Positions 41,682 through 51,480 are shown, numbered from the stretch's first letter. The stretch: DNA of 64,000 nucleotides from Micromonospora parva (GCF_000718515.1 NZ_JNZS01000006.1:62001-126000); one strand, 5' to 3'. Notes: generated by a model not told the origin, from the sequence alone. Made by a program: numbers and translations.

Positions 41682-42161
41682 TCACTGTGACTCGCAGGAC
41701 TCCGGGCAGCCGCCGTCGGACACCTTCCAGACCAGGTCACGAAGGGTGTTCAGCTCCTCGTCCGTCAGCCCGGACAGCAGTCGGGAGTCGGACATCACCT
41801 CGATCACCCGGGCCCGTACGACACGACCCTCCCCGGTCACCAGCAACGTCTTCTGCCGGCGGTCGGTGGGATCGGTGCGGCGCTCGACCAGCCCGGCCTG
41901 CTCCAGCTTGTCGACCAGCACCGTCACGTTCGACCGGTCGCAACCCAGCTGACCGGCGAGATCGCGGGCCGGCAGCGGGTGATCCGGGTCCAGCTCCTGC
42001 AACGCCCGGGCCGCCGCCGGGGTGAGGCCCAACTCGGCGAACGCGGAGCCCTGCCGGTGTCGCAGCGCGGCGGTGACGTGCGCCATCCGGCGCACCACGT
42101 CGAAGGCGAGACCGGCGCGATCCACCGGTGCGCCCGCCGCGGGACTCACCTCCTGCGTCAC
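41682..42161 (-). CDS. MarR family transcriptional regulator
   Basis: A 159-residue winged-helix regulator. Helix-turn-helix [47 protein letters not shown] is at about residues 60-105. GTG 42161 is chosen because TACGAT stands six bases before it (leaderless pattern); upstream in-frame ATG would add 29 residues of unlikely sequence. C-terminal CPESCESQ has two Cys that could sense redox. It lies 51 bases after the E1-fusion start on the same strand and may regulate that gene or itself. Confidence 0.85.
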   Translation of the reverse strand: MTQEVSPAAGAPVDRAGLAFDVVRRMAHVTAALRHRQGSAFAELGLTPAAARALQELDPDHPLPARDLAGQLGCDRSNVTVLVDKLEQAGLVERRTDPTDRRQKTLLVTGEGRVVRARVIEVMSDSRLLSGLTDEELNTLRDLVWKVSDGGCPESCESQ

Positions 42162-42305
42162 TGCCACATCGTACGCAGTGACGGGCGTCGTCCGGGCCCG
42201 CCGGCGCGGCCGGCCCGTCGGCGACCAGCACGAATCGACTGTGGTCATCGGTGTTCGACTGCCGGCGACGAGCAGGGCGCCTCGCTGTCACCTGTCGGCC
42301 ACCGG

Positions 42306-42317
42306 GCCTCGCGAGGC
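42306..42317. promoter_or_regulatory. 12-bp palindrome upstream of phoD
   Basis: GCCTCGCGAGGC is a perfect palindrome 38 bases before the PhoD start, in the gap shared with the MarR gene. It could be an operator or hairpin; nothing in the sequence tells which. Confidence 0.3.
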
Positions 42318-42354
42318 TCCCGGAGTCACGAAGATCGGACTCTGGGGAGGATTC

Positions 42355-44001
42355 GTGTCACTGTCCCGACGTACCATCCTGCTGTCCGGCGCCGCGATCG
42401 GCGCCGCGGGCGCGGTCACCGGGCTGCCGACGGCGGCCGGCGCGGCGGCGGGCCGGCCGCTGGCCTACCCGTTCACCCTCGGGGTGGCCTCCGGCGACCC
42501 CGACCACGAGGGGTTCGTGTTGTGGACCCGCCTGGCCCCGCAGCCACTGGCCGAGGACGGCCTCGGCGGCATGCCGGACCGCGACGTGCCGGTGCACTGG
42601 GAGTTGGCCGCCGACGAGCGGTTCCGGCACGTGGTGCGCCGCGGCGTCGCTGTCGCCCGCGCCCGCTCGGCGCACAGCGTGCACGTGGAGTTGGCCGGCC
42701 TGCTGGCCGGGCGCGAGTACTTCTACCGGTTCCGGGCCGAGCGGCACATCTCGCCGACCGGACGCACCCGCACCGCCCCGGCACCGTGGACCATGCCCGC
42801 CACCCTCGCGATGGGCTTCGCCTCCTGCTCCCAGTACGAGCACGGCTACTTCACCGCCTACCGGCGGCTGGCCGAGACCGAGCCGGAGCTGATCCTGCAC
42901 CTGGGCGACTACCAGTACGAGTACGCCCCGGACACGTACAACGTGCCCGGTGGCAACCCCCGTGACCACGAGGGACCGGAGACCCGGACGCTGGCCAACT
43001 ACCGGCAGCGGCACGCCCAGTACAAGACCGACCCCGACCTGCAGGCCGCGCACGCGGTGGCGCCGTGGGCGGTGGTCTTCGACGACCACGAGGTGGAGAA
43101 CAACTGGGCCGACGAGGTGCCCGAGGCGCCGGACCCGGAGTTCCCCGCGCGGCGGGCGGCGGCGTTCCAGGCGTACTACGAGAACATGCCGCTGCGGCGC
43201 ACCTCGATCCCCCGCGGCATCGACATGCAGCTCTACCGGCGGGTGCGCTGGGGGCGGCTGGCCACGTTCCACCTGCTCGACACCCGGCAGTACCGCGACG
43301 ACCAGGCCTGCGGCGACGGCTACCGGGACTGCGCCGCGGCATCCGACCCGGCCCGGTCGATCACCGGGGCCGAGCAGGAGGCGTGGCTGCTGGACGGCTT
43401 CCGCCGCTCGGACGCCCAGTGGGACATCCTGGGCCAGCAGGTCTTCTTCGCGCAGCGGGACAACAACTCCGGCCCGCTCACCGTCACCAGCATGGACGCC
43501 TGGGACGGCTACGTGGCCTCCCGGGACCGCATCACCCGGGGCTGGCTGGCCGCCGGGGTACGCAATCCGGTGGTGCTGACCGGCGACGTGCACGCCCACT
43601 GGGCCAGCGATCTCAAGCTGGACTACGCCGACCCGACCTCACGCACCGTCGGCACCGAGCTGGTCTGCTCCTCGATCACCTCGACCGGTGACGGCGCGGA
43701 CTCGGCGTCCGGCTCGCACCCGTGGTTCGCGTTCAACCCGCACCTGCGCTTCCAGAACAACCTGCGGGGGTACGTGCGCACCACGATCACCCCGGGGCAG
43801 CTCACCGCCGACTTCGACGTGCTGCCGTACGTCAGCCGGCCGGACGCGCCCGCGTACACCAGGGCGTCGTTCGTGATCGAGGACCGGGTGCCGGGCCTGC
43901 ACCAGACGGCGGACAACCCGCTGCCGTCGGCGCTGCGGGGCGGCGCGCCGTCCGTCGACCTCGGTCAGCAGACCGTCGACCAGGAGACCGTCCGCCCGTA
44001 A
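42355..44001 (+). CDS. phoD: Alkaline phosphatase PhoD, Tat-exported
   Basis: A 548-residue secreted phosphodiesterase/alkaline phosphatase. The N-terminus SLSRRTILLSGAAIGAAGAVTG is a twin-arginine signal. A PhoD N-terminal fibronectin-like domain (to ~130) precedes the metallophosphatase core with GDYQYEY, VFDDHEVENNW (Fe/Ca ligands) and TGDVHAHWASDL. GTG 42355 has GGGGAGG five bases upstream; the longer frame is rejected. It would release phosphate from teichoic-acid or phospholipid sources outside the cell. It converges on yjbQ, with palindrome R8 in between. Confidence 0.93.
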   Translation: MSLSRRTILLSGAAIGAAGAVTGLPTAAGAAAGRPLAYPFTLGVASGDPDHEGFVLWTRLAPQPLAEDGLGGMPDRDVPVHWELAADERFRHVVRRGVAVARARSAHSVHVELAGLLAGREYFYRFRAERHISPTGRTRTAPAPWTMPATLAMGFASCSQYEHGYFTAYRRLAETEPELILHLGDYQYEYAPDTYNVPGGNPRDHEGPETRTLANYRQRHAQYKTDPDLQAAHAVAPWAVVFDDHEVENNWADEVPEAPDPEFPARRAAAFQAYYENMPLRRTSIPRGIDMQLYRRVRWGRLATFHLLDTRQYRDDQACGDGYRDCAAASDPARSITGAEQEAWLLDGFRRSDAQWDILGQQVFFAQRDNNSGPLTVTSMDAWDGYVASRDRITRGWLAAGVRNPVVLTGDVHAHWASDLKLDYADPTSRTVGTELVCSSITSTGDGADSASGSHPWFAFNPHLRFQNNLRGYVRTTITPGQLTADFDVLPYVSRPDAPAYTRASFVIEDRVPGLHQTADNPLPSALRGGAPSVDLGQQTVDQETVRP

Positions 44002-44013
44002 CCCGCCCGACCC

Positions 44014-44081
44014 GTCACGATCCGCGCACGGCGCCGCCCTCTCCCGCCGGGGCGGTGCGGGGACGCCGCGTGGATCGTGAC
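44014..44081. repeat. Long intergenic palindrome R8
   Basis: GTCACGATCCGCGC (44014-44027) and GCGTGGATCGTGAC (44068-44081) pair at 13 of 14 positions around a GC-rich 40-base interior with further GGCG/CGCC pairing. It lies between the convergent phoD and yjbQ genes. Confidence 0.72.
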
Positions 44082-44098
44082 GCGGGGCGGCCGGGCGG

Positions 44099-44503
44099 TC
44101 AGCCGGGCAGGAAGGAGAAGCGCACCTGACGGGTCGGGTTGTCGCCGTTGGTGTCGACCAGGCAGATCGACTGCCAGGTGCCCAGCGCCAGCCGGCCGCC
44201 GAGCACCGGCACCGTGGCGTACGGCGGGACGAACGCCGGCAGCACGTGGTCGCGGCCGTGCCCGGGCGAGCCGTGTCGGTGCCGCCAGCGGTCCTCGGTG
44301 GGAAGCAGGTCGGCCAGCGCGCTGAGCAGGTCGTCGTCGGAGCCCGACCCGGTCTCGATGATCGCCAGGCCGGCGGTGGCGTGCGGCACGAAGACGTGCA
44401 GCAGGCCGTCGCCCTCACCGGAGACGAACTGCTGGGCCTCCGCAGTGATGTCCCGGACGGCCGGCCGGGACCCGGTCTGGACGGTGATCACGTCGCTGCG
44501 CAT
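44099..44503 (-). CDS. YjbQ/UPF0047 family protein
   Basis: A 134-residue single-domain protein of the UPF0047/YjbQ family, for which a secondary thiamine-phosphate synthase activity has been described. Conserved HVFVPHATAGLAIIETGSGSDDDLL (around 37-61) and the C-terminal GTWQSICLVDTNGDNPTRQV are the metal/active-site blocks. ATG 44503 gives the family's usual N-terminus; an ATG three codons earlier is possible. It has no other thiamine gene nearby. Confidence 0.9.
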   Translation of the reverse strand: MRSDVITVQTGSRPAVRDITAEAQQFVSGEGDGLLHVFVPHATAGLAIIETGSGSDDDLLSALADLLPTEDRWRHRHGSPGHGRDHVLPAFVPPYATVPVLGGRLALGTWQSICLVDTNGDNPTRQVRFSFLPG

Positions 44504-44529
44504 ACACCGCATTCTGCCCCAGGGCAGGC

Positions 44530-44871
44530 TCAGGAACCGCCGCCGGAGTCCCCACCACCGCCACCGCCGCCGGAATCGCCACCGCCGCCGCCCCAGTCCC
44601 AGCCGCCGGAGTCGCTTCCGTAGTAACTCGCCGGCGTGCTGGTGTCCGCGTGCCTGGCGCGCTGGCCGGGCACGGGCCGCACCCTCCGGGCCGCTGGTTC
44701 CCGCAGGCCGGCACGCACCTGGATCGCGCCGAAGAGCGCTGCGGCCAGACCGAAGATGACGATCGGGAGCGCGGCGGACTCACCCGACACCAGCACCCAG
44801 GTCGCCGGGACCGCCGGGAGCACCCCGACTGCCAACAGCACACCGCCGACAATCACGCGCCGTCCGTTCAT
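44530..44871 (-). CDS. Small membrane protein with Gly-rich tail
   Basis: A 113-residue protein. Two hydrophobic helices (VIVGGVLLAVGVLPAVPATWVLV and ALPIVIFGLAAALFGAIQV) are followed by a basic stretch and a C-terminal tail made almost only of Gly, Ser and Asp with Trp. Family not recognised; low-complexity tails like this occur in actinobacterial TM-anchored small proteins. ATG 44871 lies close to the divergent aceE promoter region. It is same-strand with yjbQ 26 bases downstream and may be co-transcribed with it. Confidence 0.7.
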   Translation of the reverse strand: MNGRRVIVGGVLLAVGVLPAVPATWVLVSGESAALPIVIFGLAAALFGAIQVRAGLREPAARRVRPVPGQRARHADTSTPASYYGSDSGGWDWGGGGGDSGGGGGGGDSGGGS

Positions 44872-44943
44872 GCCACCACGGTAGGAAGCCAGAACAAGCG
44901 TCGAAAGCGGGTCGTAGCGCTAAGTTACCGGCGAGTACCTGTG

Positions 44944-44972
44944 TTGAGCGTCGCGTCCAGGGCACCTAGACG
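44944..44972 (+). promoter_or_regulatory. Candidate aceE promoter
   Basis: TTGAGC (44944-44949) and TAGACG (44967-44972) are 17 bases apart, a sigma-70-like arrangement, about 70 bases before the aceE start. The -10 is imperfect, so this is a tentative call. Confidence 0.35.
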
Positions 44973-45042
44973 TGACGAGGGGTGCCACCAGGGGGCAGGA
45001 TGGCGCTAGAGACCTATCCCACACACAACCGAGGGAACGCCT

Positions 45043-47781
45043 GTGGCTACGGAACGCAAGCGCCCGGTGATCAGCGACGGCCTACCGAGCCAGCTTCCGG
45101 ACATCGACCCTGAAGAGACCAGCGAATGGGTCGAGTCGCTTGACGGTGTCATCGACGAACGCGGTGCCAAGCGCGCCCGCTACGTCATGCTGCGCCTGCT
45201 GGAGCGGGCCCGTGAGCGCCAGGTCGGGGTTCCGCCCCTGACCACCACCGACTACATCAACACCATCACACCGGAGCGCGAACCCTGGTTCCCGGGTGAC
45301 GAGCACGTCGAGCGGCGGATCCGGGCGTACGTCCGGTGGAACGCCGCCATGCTGGTGCACCGGGCGCAGCGCCCGGAGATCGGCGTCGGCGGGCACATCT
45401 CCACCTTCGCCAGCTCGGCGTCGCTCTACGAGGTGGGCTTCAACCACTTCTTCCGGGGCAAGAACCACCCGGGCGGTGGCGACCAGATCTTCTACCAGGG
45501 CCACGCCTCCCCCGGCATGTACGCGCGGGCGTTCCTGGAGGGGCGGCTCAGCGAGCACCAGCTCGACGGGTTCCGCCAGGAGCTGTCGCACCCCGGCGGT
45601 GGGCTGCCCTCGTACCCGCACCCTCGGCTGATGCCGGACTTCTGGGAGTTCCCCACCGTCTCGATGGGTCTCGGCGGTCTGAACGCGATCTACCAGGCCC
45701 GGTTCAACCGGTACCTGCAGCACCGCGGCATCAAGGACACCTCCCAGCAGCACGTCTGGGCGTTCCTCGGCGACGGCGAGATGGACGAGCCGGAGACGCT
45801 CGGCGCCATCGGCGTGGCCGCCCGCGAGGAGCTGGACAACCTCACCTTCGTGATCAACTGCAACCTGCAGCGGCTGGACGGCCCGGTCCGGGGCAACGGC
45901 AAGGTCATGCAGGAGCTGGAGGCGTTCTTCCGGGGTGCCGGCTGGAACGTGATCAAGGTCGTCTGGGGTCGCGAGTGGGACCCGCTGCTCGCCGCGGACA
46001 CCGACGGCGCGCTGGTCAACCTGATGAACACCACGACCGACGGCGACTACCAGACCTACAAGGCGGAGTCGGGCGCGTACGTGCGGGAGCACTTCTTCGG
46101 CCGGGACGCCCGGACCCGCAAGATGGTCGAGCCGCTCAGCGACGACGAGATCTGGAACCTCAAGCGGGGTGGGCACGACTACCGCAAGCTCTACGCGGCC
46201 TACAAGGCGGCCACCGAGCACACCGGTCAGCCCACCGTCATCCTGGCGAAGACGATCAAGGGCTGGACGCTCGGCTCGCACTTCGAGGGCCGCAACGCGA
46301 CCCACCAGATGAAGAAGCTGACGCTGGAGGACTTGAAGACCTTCCGCGACCGGCTCTACCTCGACATCCCGGACTCGGCGCTGGAGGACAACCCCTACCT
46401 GCCGCCGTACTTCCACCCGGGCGAGAAGTCCGAGGAGATGGCATACCTCAAGGAGCGGCGCGAGCAGCTCGGCGGGTTCCTGCCGTCCCGGCGGACCAGC
46501 ACCAAGCGGCTGGCCATCCCCGGCCCGGAGCGGTTCGCCGACGTCAAGCGCGGCTCGGGCAAGCAGAAGGTGGCCACCACGCAGGCCTTCGTCCGGCTGC
46601 TCAAGGACGTGATGAAGGACAAGGAGTTCGGCAAGCGCTGGGTGCCGATCATCCCGGACGAGGCCCGCACCTTCGGTCTCGACTCGATCTTCCCGACCGC
46701 GAAGATCTACTCGCCGCACGGCCAGCGCTACACCTCGGTCGACCGCGAGCTGTTCCTGTCGTACAAGGAGTCGACGACCGGGCAGATCCTGCACGAGGGG
46801 ATCAACGAGGCCGGTTCGGTGGCCTCGTTCACCGCCGCCGGCTCGTCGTACGCCACGCACGACGAGCCGATGATCCCGATGTACATCTTCTACTCGATGT
46901 TCGGGTTCCAGCGCACCGCCGACGGGCTGTGGGCGGCGGCCGACCAGATGGCCCGCGGCTTCCTGCTCGGCGCCACCGCCGGTCGGACCACGCTCAACGG
47001 TGAGGGTCTTCAGCACGAGGACGGGCACTCGCTGCTGATCGCCGCCACCAACCCGGCCGTGGTCGCGTACGACCCGGCGTTCGCGTACGAGATCGCGCAC
47101 ATCATGGAGCAGGGTCTGCACCGGATGTACGGGGACGCGCAGGAGAACGTCTTCTACTACCTGACGGTCTACAACGAGCCGACGGTGCAGCCGGCCGAGC
47201 CGGCCGACGTGGACGTGGAGGGCCTGCTCAAGGGCATCTACCGCTACTCGCCGGCCCCGCAGGTCGACGGCCCGAAGGCCAACCTGCTCGCCTCGGGCAC
47301 GGGGATGCAGTGGGCGCTCAAGGCCCAGCAGCTGCTCGCCCAGGACTGGGGGGTGGGTGCCAGCGTCTGGTCGGTAACCTCCTGGACCGAGCTGCGCCGC
47401 GACGCGGTGGAGACCGAGGAGTACAACCTGCTCAACCCGGGCGCCGAGGCGAAGGTTCCGTACATCCAGCAGAAGCTGGCCGACGCGGACGGGCCGAAGG
47501 TCGCGGTCAGCGACTTCATGCGCGCGGTACCGGACCTGATCGCCCGCTGGGTACCCGGCGACTACACGTCGCTCGGCACCGACGGGTTCGGCATGTCGGA
47601 CACCCGGCACGCGCTGCGCCGGCACTTCCACGTCGACGCGGAGTCGATCGTGGTGGCCACGCTGCGGCAGCTCGCCCGCAGCGGCGCGGTGCCGGCCACG
47701 GTGCCGGCCGAGGCCGCCAAGAAGTACGCGATCGACGACGTCAACGCCGCCCCGGTCGGCGAGACCGGCGGCGACAGCTAG
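45043..47781 (+). CDS. aceE: Pyruvate dehydrogenase E1, homodimeric type
   Basis: A 912-residue ThDP-dependent E1 that decarboxylates pyruvate and feeds acetyl groups to the E2 lipoyl enzyme; substrate of central carbon metabolism and precursor of acetyl-CoA for the downstream fatty acid operon. The ThDP motif is [32 protein letters not shown] (around residues 245-275); [21 protein letters not shown] and [22 protein letters not shown] are other conserved blocks. GTG 45043 has GAGGGAA upstream. Length is slightly above the E. coli enzyme's. A strong terminator follows. Its neighbours AhpE and DUF3052 are those found beside aceE in mycobacteria. Confidence 0.96.
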   Translation: MATERKRPVISDGLPSQLPDIDPEETSEWVESLDGVIDERGAKRARYVMLRLLERARERQVGVPPLTTTDYINTITPEREPWFPGDEHVERRIRAYVRWNAAMLVHRAQRPEIGVGGHISTFASSASLYEVGFNHFFRGKNHPGGGDQIFYQGHASPGMYARAFLEGRLSEHQLDGFRQELSHPGGGLPSYPHPRLMPDFWEFPTVSMGLGGLNAIYQARFNRYLQHRGIKDTSQQHVWAFLGDGEMDEPETLGAIGVAAREELDNLTFVINCNLQRLDGPVRGNGKVMQELEAFFRGAGWNVIKVVWGREWDPLLAADTDGALVNLMNTTTDGDYQTYKAESGAYVREHFFGRDARTRKMVEPLSDDEIWNLKRGGHDYRKLYAAYKAATEHTGQPTVILAKTIKGWTLGSHFEGRNATHQMKKLTLEDLKTFRDRLYLDIPDSALEDNPYLPPYFHPGEKSEEMAYLKERREQLGGFLPSRRTSTKRLAIPGPERFADVKRGSGKQKVATTQAFVRLLKDVMKDKEFGKRWVPIIPDEARTFGLDSIFPTAKIYSPHGQRYTSVDRELFLSYKESTTGQILHEGINEAGSVASFTAAGSSYATHDEPMIPMYIFYSMFGFQRTADGLWAAADQMARGFLLGATAGRTTLNGEGLQHEDGHSLLIAATNPAVVAYDPAFAYEIAHIMEQGLHRMYGDAQENVFYYLTVYNEPTVQPAEPADVDVEGLLKGIYRYSPAPQVDGPKANLLASGTGMQWALKAQQLLAQDWGVGASVWSVTSWTELRRDAVETEEYNLLNPGAEAKVPYIQQKLADADGPKVAVSDFMRAVPDLIARWVPGDYTSLGTDGFGMSDTRHALRRHFHVDAESIVVATLRQLARSGAVPATVPAEAAKKYAIDDVNAAPVGETGGDS

Positions 47782-47803
47782 GTCCTGGTTCACCCGGACG
47801 TAG

Positions 47804-47842
47804 GGGCCCGGCACGCGGTCGCGTGCCGGGCCCTCGTCTTTC
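47804..47842 (+). terminator. Rho-independent-type terminator of aceE
   Basis: Perfect 13-bp stem (GGGCCCGGCACGC, 47804-47816, with its complement 47821-47833), a 4-base loop, then a short T-containing run TCGTCTTT. It starts 22 bases after the aceE stop. The rest of the 389-base gap up to 48171 holds palindrome R7 and a CCGGG-rich stretch, and no gene. Confidence 0.88.
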
Positions 47843-47924
47843 GGTACGCCCCCGCGCCGTCCCCGCCCATCTGGACGCCGCCCCCGGACCGGGCACCGCC
47901 GCGGCCAAGCGCCGCCCCGCCGCA

Positions 47925-47998
47925 AGATCACGCTCGATCGTGGATGTAGTGGCTTCGGCCAGCGGTGAGGCCACTACATCCAGGATCGAGCACGATCT
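47925..47998. repeat. Long intergenic palindrome R7
   Basis: Arms 47925-47956 and 47967-47998 (32 bases, 28 paired) with a 10-base loop; GATC occurs twice in each arm. The inner stem TGGATGTAGTGGC is nearly the TGGTGGTAGTGGC of R2 at 7650-7728. It lies between the convergent aceE and SRPBCC genes, beyond the dedicated aceE terminator, so it is not needed as the terminator for aceE. Confidence 0.82.
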
Positions 47999-48170
47999 CC
48001 ACGAGCTCGGGGCCTCCGGGCCGAGCCGGGCCGGGCCGGGCCGGGTCCAGCAACGCGCGCGAAGTGGCGCGAGCGCACACCCTCAGGACGCGATCCGGCG
48101 GTGGTCCGGGAGCCCTGGCGGGGATCCGGACCACCGCCGTCGCGGGTGACGCCGGGAGGATGGGCGCTCG

Positions 48171-48617
48171 TCAGCCGACGGCGGCCAGGTCGGTGAGCCG
48201 GGCCAGCGAGTCCTCCAGGTCGGCGCCGACCCGACGCAGTCCGAGGCGCAGCAGGGCCGCCTTGACCGGGCCAGCCGGCCAGCGGACCACGATGAGGCGC
48301 ACGATGGTGCCGCCCTCCTCCTCGTCGGCGGTGAGCTGGACGTAGATTTCGGTGCGCGCCTCCGCACGAGCACCGGCACCCTTGGCCCGCTCCCGCCAGC
48401 CGATCAGCGTCGGCTCCTGGTAGGCGATCACCTCGGCCTCATGCGCCGAGCCGCGCCCCGCCTGGACCAGCTGTCGTCGTCCGAAGCCCTCACCCGAGAG
48501 CACTTCGGCCGCACGGACCCCGGCCAGCCAGGCCGGCAACTGCTCGGCCCGCTGCACGACATCCCAGACCACTTCAATTGGCGCCGCCACGTGCGCACTG
48601 CGTTCCACGAGGATCAT
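48171..48617 (-). CDS. SRPBCC family protein
   Basis: A 148-residue START/Bet v1-like (SRPBCC) fold protein. It opens with MILVERSAHVAAPIEVVWDVVQRAEQLPAW, the characteristic first strand and helices, and closes with a long C-terminal helix (PVKAALLRLGLRRVGADLEDSLARLTDLA). Such proteins bind hydrophobic ligands or act as aromatase/cyclase-like catalysts; ligand unknown. ATG 48617 has GGAGGAAAG upstream; the longer frame through the promoter is rejected. It is divergent from the GH1 gene. Confidence 0.88.
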   Translation of the reverse strand: MILVERSAHVAAPIEVVWDVVQRAEQLPAWLAGVRAAEVLSGEGFGRRQLVQAGRGSAHEAEVIAYQEPTLIGWRERAKGAGARAEARTEIYVQLTADEEEGGTIVRLIVVRWPAGPVKAALLRLGLRRVGADLEDSLARLTDLAAVG

Positions 48618-48723
48618 TTCCGTCTTTCCTCCGGTGAGGACATCCCACGATATCGGCACTCTATGCGTTAAATCGGACTTACCAGGACGGGTTCGGAAAA
48701 AGACACGCCGATCAACCATTGCG

Positions 48724-48753
48724 GAATGCGCCAGGCCGGCCTATGGCGCATTC
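48724..48753. promoter_or_regulatory. Inverted repeat upstream of the GH1 gene
   Basis: Perfect 10-bp arms GAATGCGCCA and TGGCGCATTC enclose GGCCGGCCTA, 53 bases before the glucosidase start. It may be an operator for sugar-responsive control, though no LacI regulator is adjacent, or a hairpin. Confidence 0.45.
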
Positions 48754-48805
48754 ATCGACAGCGCCCTAAAGTCCCGAGCACGTTTCACGTTGACCGGGAG
48801 GGCGT

Positions 48806-50155
48806 ATGTCGACAGCACCCATGCCCCAGTTCCCCACCGGCTTCCGCTGGGGCGTCTCCACATCGGCCCACCAGATCGAGGGCGCCGCCACTGTCGACGG
48901 CCGAGGTCCGTCCATCTGGGACACCTTCGCGCAGTCACCCGGGCGGATCAGCGACGGCAGCAGCGGCGCGGTCGCCTGCGACCACTACCACCGGCACACC
49001 GAGGACGTGGCGCTACTTGCCGGCCTGGGCGTCGACGCGTACCGGTTCTCCATCGCCTGGCCCCGGATCCAACCCACCGGCGCCGGCCCGGCCAACCCGG
49101 CCGGCCTGGACTTCTACGACCGTCTGGTGGACGAGCTGCTGGCCGCCGACGTCGACCCGGTGGCCACCCTCTACCACTGGGACCTGCCGCAACCCCTCGA
49201 AGACACCGGCGGCTGGCTGCACCGCGACACCGCCGCCCGGTTCGCCGAGTACGCCGAGAAGACGGCCGCCCGGCTCGGCGACCGCGTCCGGCTGTGGATC
49301 ACGCTGAACGAACCGTTCATCCACATGAGCCTCGGCTACGGCATGGGCCAGCACGCCCCCGGCCGGATGCTGCTGTTCGACGCCTTCCCGGCCGCCCACC
49401 ACCAACTGCTCGGGCACGGGCTCGCCGTCGCCGCGCTACGGGCCCACACCACCAGCCCGGTGGCGATCGCCAACAACTACTCGCCGGTGCGGATACTCGG
49501 CGACAGTGACGCCGACCGGGCCGCCGGGGCGGCGTACGAGGCGCTGCACAACCGGCTCTTCACCGACCCGCTGCTCGGCCGCGGCTACCCCGAACTACCC
49601 GGCCTCGACCCGGGCATCGTCCACCCCGGCGACCTCGACACGATCGCCGCGCCGATCGACGTGCTCGGGGTCAACTACTACAACCCCACCGGGGTACGGG
49701 CCGCCGAGGAGGGTTCACCCCTGCCGTTCGACCTGGTTGCGCTGGACGGCTACCCGCGTACCGCCTTCGACTGGCCGGTGGCCCCCGACGGGCTGCGCGA
49801 GCTGCTCGGCTGGCTGCACGACACGTACGGCGACGCGCTGCCACCCATCGAGATCACCGAGAGCGGCTGCGCATACGACGACGTGCCGGACGAGGACGGG
49901 CGGGTGGCCGACCCGCAGCGGATCGCGTACCTCGACGGGCACCTGCGCGCGGTCCGGGCCGCCCTCGACGACGGGGTGGACGTCCGCGGGTACTTCGTCT
50001 GGTCGCTGCTGGACAACTGGGAGTGGGCCGAGGGGTTCACCAAGCGCTTCGGTCTGGTGCACGTCGACTACGCCACCCAGACCCGTACGCCGAAGTCGTC
50101 GTACACCTGGTTGCGGGACGTGATCGCGGCCAGCCGGCCGGGGTCGGCGCGGTGA
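48806..50155 (+). CDS. Glycoside hydrolase family 1 beta-glucosidase
   Basis: A 449-residue GH1 retaining beta-glycosidase. The acid/base is Glu169 in TLNEP and the nucleophile Glu352 in ITESG; FRWGVSTSAHQIEG and TLYHWDLPQPLED are further family blocks. It has no signal peptide, so it cleaves imported beta-glucosides such as cellobiose in the cytoplasm. ATG 48806 has GGGAGGGC upstream. The next gene, an MFS transporter, overlaps its stop as GTGA and probably imports the substrate; together they form a small glycoside-use operon. Confidence 0.94.
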   Translation: MSTAPMPQFPTGFRWGVSTSAHQIEGAATVDGRGPSIWDTFAQSPGRISDGSSGAVACDHYHRHTEDVALLAGLGVDAYRFSIAWPRIQPTGAGPANPAGLDFYDRLVDELLAADVDPVATLYHWDLPQPLEDTGGWLHRDTAARFAEYAEKTAARLGDRVRLWITLNEPFIHMSLGYGMGQHAPGRMLLFDAFPAAHHQLLGHGLAVAALRAHTTSPVAIANNYSPVRILGDSDADRAAGAAYEALHNRLFTDPLLGRGYPELPGLDPGIVHPGDLDTIAAPIDVLGVNYYNPTGVRAAEEGSPLPFDLVALDGYPRTAFDWPVAPDGLRELLGWLHDTYGDALPPIEITESGCAYDDVPDEDGRVADPQRIAYLDGHLRAVRAALDDGVDVRGYFVWSLLDNWEWAEGFTKRFGLVHVDYATQTRTPKSSYTWLRDVIAASRPGSAR

Positions 50156-51429
50156 CCACCCTCGACCCGACGCCGGCATCGCTGCCGGCGGCGCTCGCCG
50201 AGCCGACGGTGCCGGTCCGGCGCGGCTGGATCGGTCTGATCTTCGCGGCCAACCTCGGCGTGTGGATGGCGTTCTTCACGCCGATCCAGGTGCTGCTGCC
50301 GCAGCAGATCGAGCAGATCGCGCCCGGCGACAAGGAGAACATGCTGGCCGTGGTCACCGGCCTCGGCGCACTGGCCGCGGTGCTGGCCAACCCCCTCGCG
50401 GGCGCGTTCTCCGACCGGACCTGCCTGCGGATCGCCGGCCGCGAGTTCGGTCGTCGGCACGTCTGGACGGTGGGCGGGGCGGTGCTCGGCGCGGCGGCCC
50501 TGGTGCTGCTGGCCCAGCAGCGGACCATCCTCGGTGTCGCCCTCGGTTGGGTGGCCGCGCAGGTCTGCTTCAACGCGATGCTGGCCAGCCTCAGCGCCGC
50601 CGTCCCGGACCGGGTGCCGGTGCGCCAGCGCGGTGGCGTCTCGGGCTGGGTGGGCATCCCGCAGGCGCTCGGGTTGGTGCTCGGCGCGGTGCTCGTCACC
50701 GCAGTGGTCACCGGCAACACCGCCGGCTACCTGGCCATCGCCGTGGCCATCCTGCTGCTGTCGCTGCCGTTCGCGCTGCTCACCCCCGACGAGCCTCTGC
50801 CGCGGACGCACCGACCGGTGCTCCGGACGCGGGCGCTGCTGGCCTCGATGTGGATCAGCCCGCGCCAACACCCGGACTTCGCCTGGGCCTGGATCACCCG
50901 GTTCCTGGTCCAGTTGGGCAACGCGCTGGGCACCCTCTACCTGCTGTACTTCCTCAGCGACGGGGTGCGTCACCCCGACCCCGAGGGCGGCCTGCTGGTG
51001 CTGATCCTGCTCTACACGCTCGGCATGATGCTGACCGCTGTGGTCGCCGGCCGACTGTCCGACCGGTCCGGCCGCCGCAAGGTCTACGTGATCGTCTCCG
51101 GGTTGATCATGGCGGTGGCGGCGCTGCTGCTCGCGGTCGCCCCGCTCTGGCCGGTGGCCATCGTCGCGGCACTGCTGCTCGGCGCCGGCTACGGCGTCTA
51201 CCTCTCGGTGGACGCCGCGTTGATCACCCAGGTGCTGCCCCGGGCCACCGACCGGGCCAAGGACCTGGGCGTGATCAACATCGCCAACTCGGCGCCGCAG
51301 GTGCTCGGCCCGGCGCTCTCCGCCCCGCTCGTGGTGTATCTGGGCGGCTATCCCACGCTCTACGCGGTCACCGCCGTGGTCACCCTCCTCGGCAGCGCCC
51401 TGGTCGTCAAGATCCGTTCGGTGCCCTGA
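50152..51429 (+). CDS. MFS transporter coupled to the GH1 enzyme
   Basis: A 425-residue major facilitator with twelve hydrophobic helices. The central loop carries the MFS motif around GRLSDRSGRRKVYV in the second half, and N-terminal AGAFSDRTCLRIAGREFGRRHVW in the first. GTG 50152 overlaps the glucosidase TGA by three bases, so the two are translationally linked, which suggests uptake of a beta-glucoside or oligosaccharide. Assignment to a sugar is inferred from this coupling. gltX follows after 51 bases but appears to have its own promoter. Confidence 0.87.
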   Translation: MTTLDPTPASLPAALAEPTVPVRRGWIGLIFAANLGVWMAFFTPIQVLLPQQIEQIAPGDKENMLAVVTGLGALAAVLANPLAGAFSDRTCLRIAGREFGRRHVWTVGGAVLGAAALVLLAQQRTILGVALGWVAAQVCFNAMLASLSAAVPDRVPVRQRGGVSGWVGIPQALGLVLGAVLVTAVVTGNTAGYLAIAVAILLLSLPFALLTPDEPLPRTHRPVLRTRALLASMWISPRQHPDFAWAWITRFLVQLGNALGTLYLLYFLSDGVRHPDPEGGLLVLILLYTLGMMLTAVVAGRLSDRSGRRKVYVIVSGLIMAVAALLLAVAPLWPVAIVAALLLGAGYGVYLSVDAALITQVLPRATDRAKDLGVINIANSAPQVLGPALSAPLVVYLGGYPTLYAVTAVVTLLGSALVVKIRSVP

Positions 51430-51467
51430 GTCAGGGGGCCGTGCCCAAAAGCGCTCGCCGCCCGCCG

Positions 51468-51473
51468 TAGGCT
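51468..51473 (+). promoter_or_regulatory. Leaderless-type -10 box of gltX
   Basis: TAGGCT ends seven bases before the gltX GTG start. The intervening GGGGGAC could also serve as a ribosome site, so leaderless translation is not certain. Confidence 0.5.
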
Positions 51474-51480
51474 GGGGGAC

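Noticed and set aside
45082..47931. A 949-codon open frame on the minus strand opposite aceE
   Set aside because: It is antisense to a fully conserved aceE; open frames of this size on the opposite strand are normal in DNA this GC-rich, and its product is low-complexity Arg/Val/Gly.
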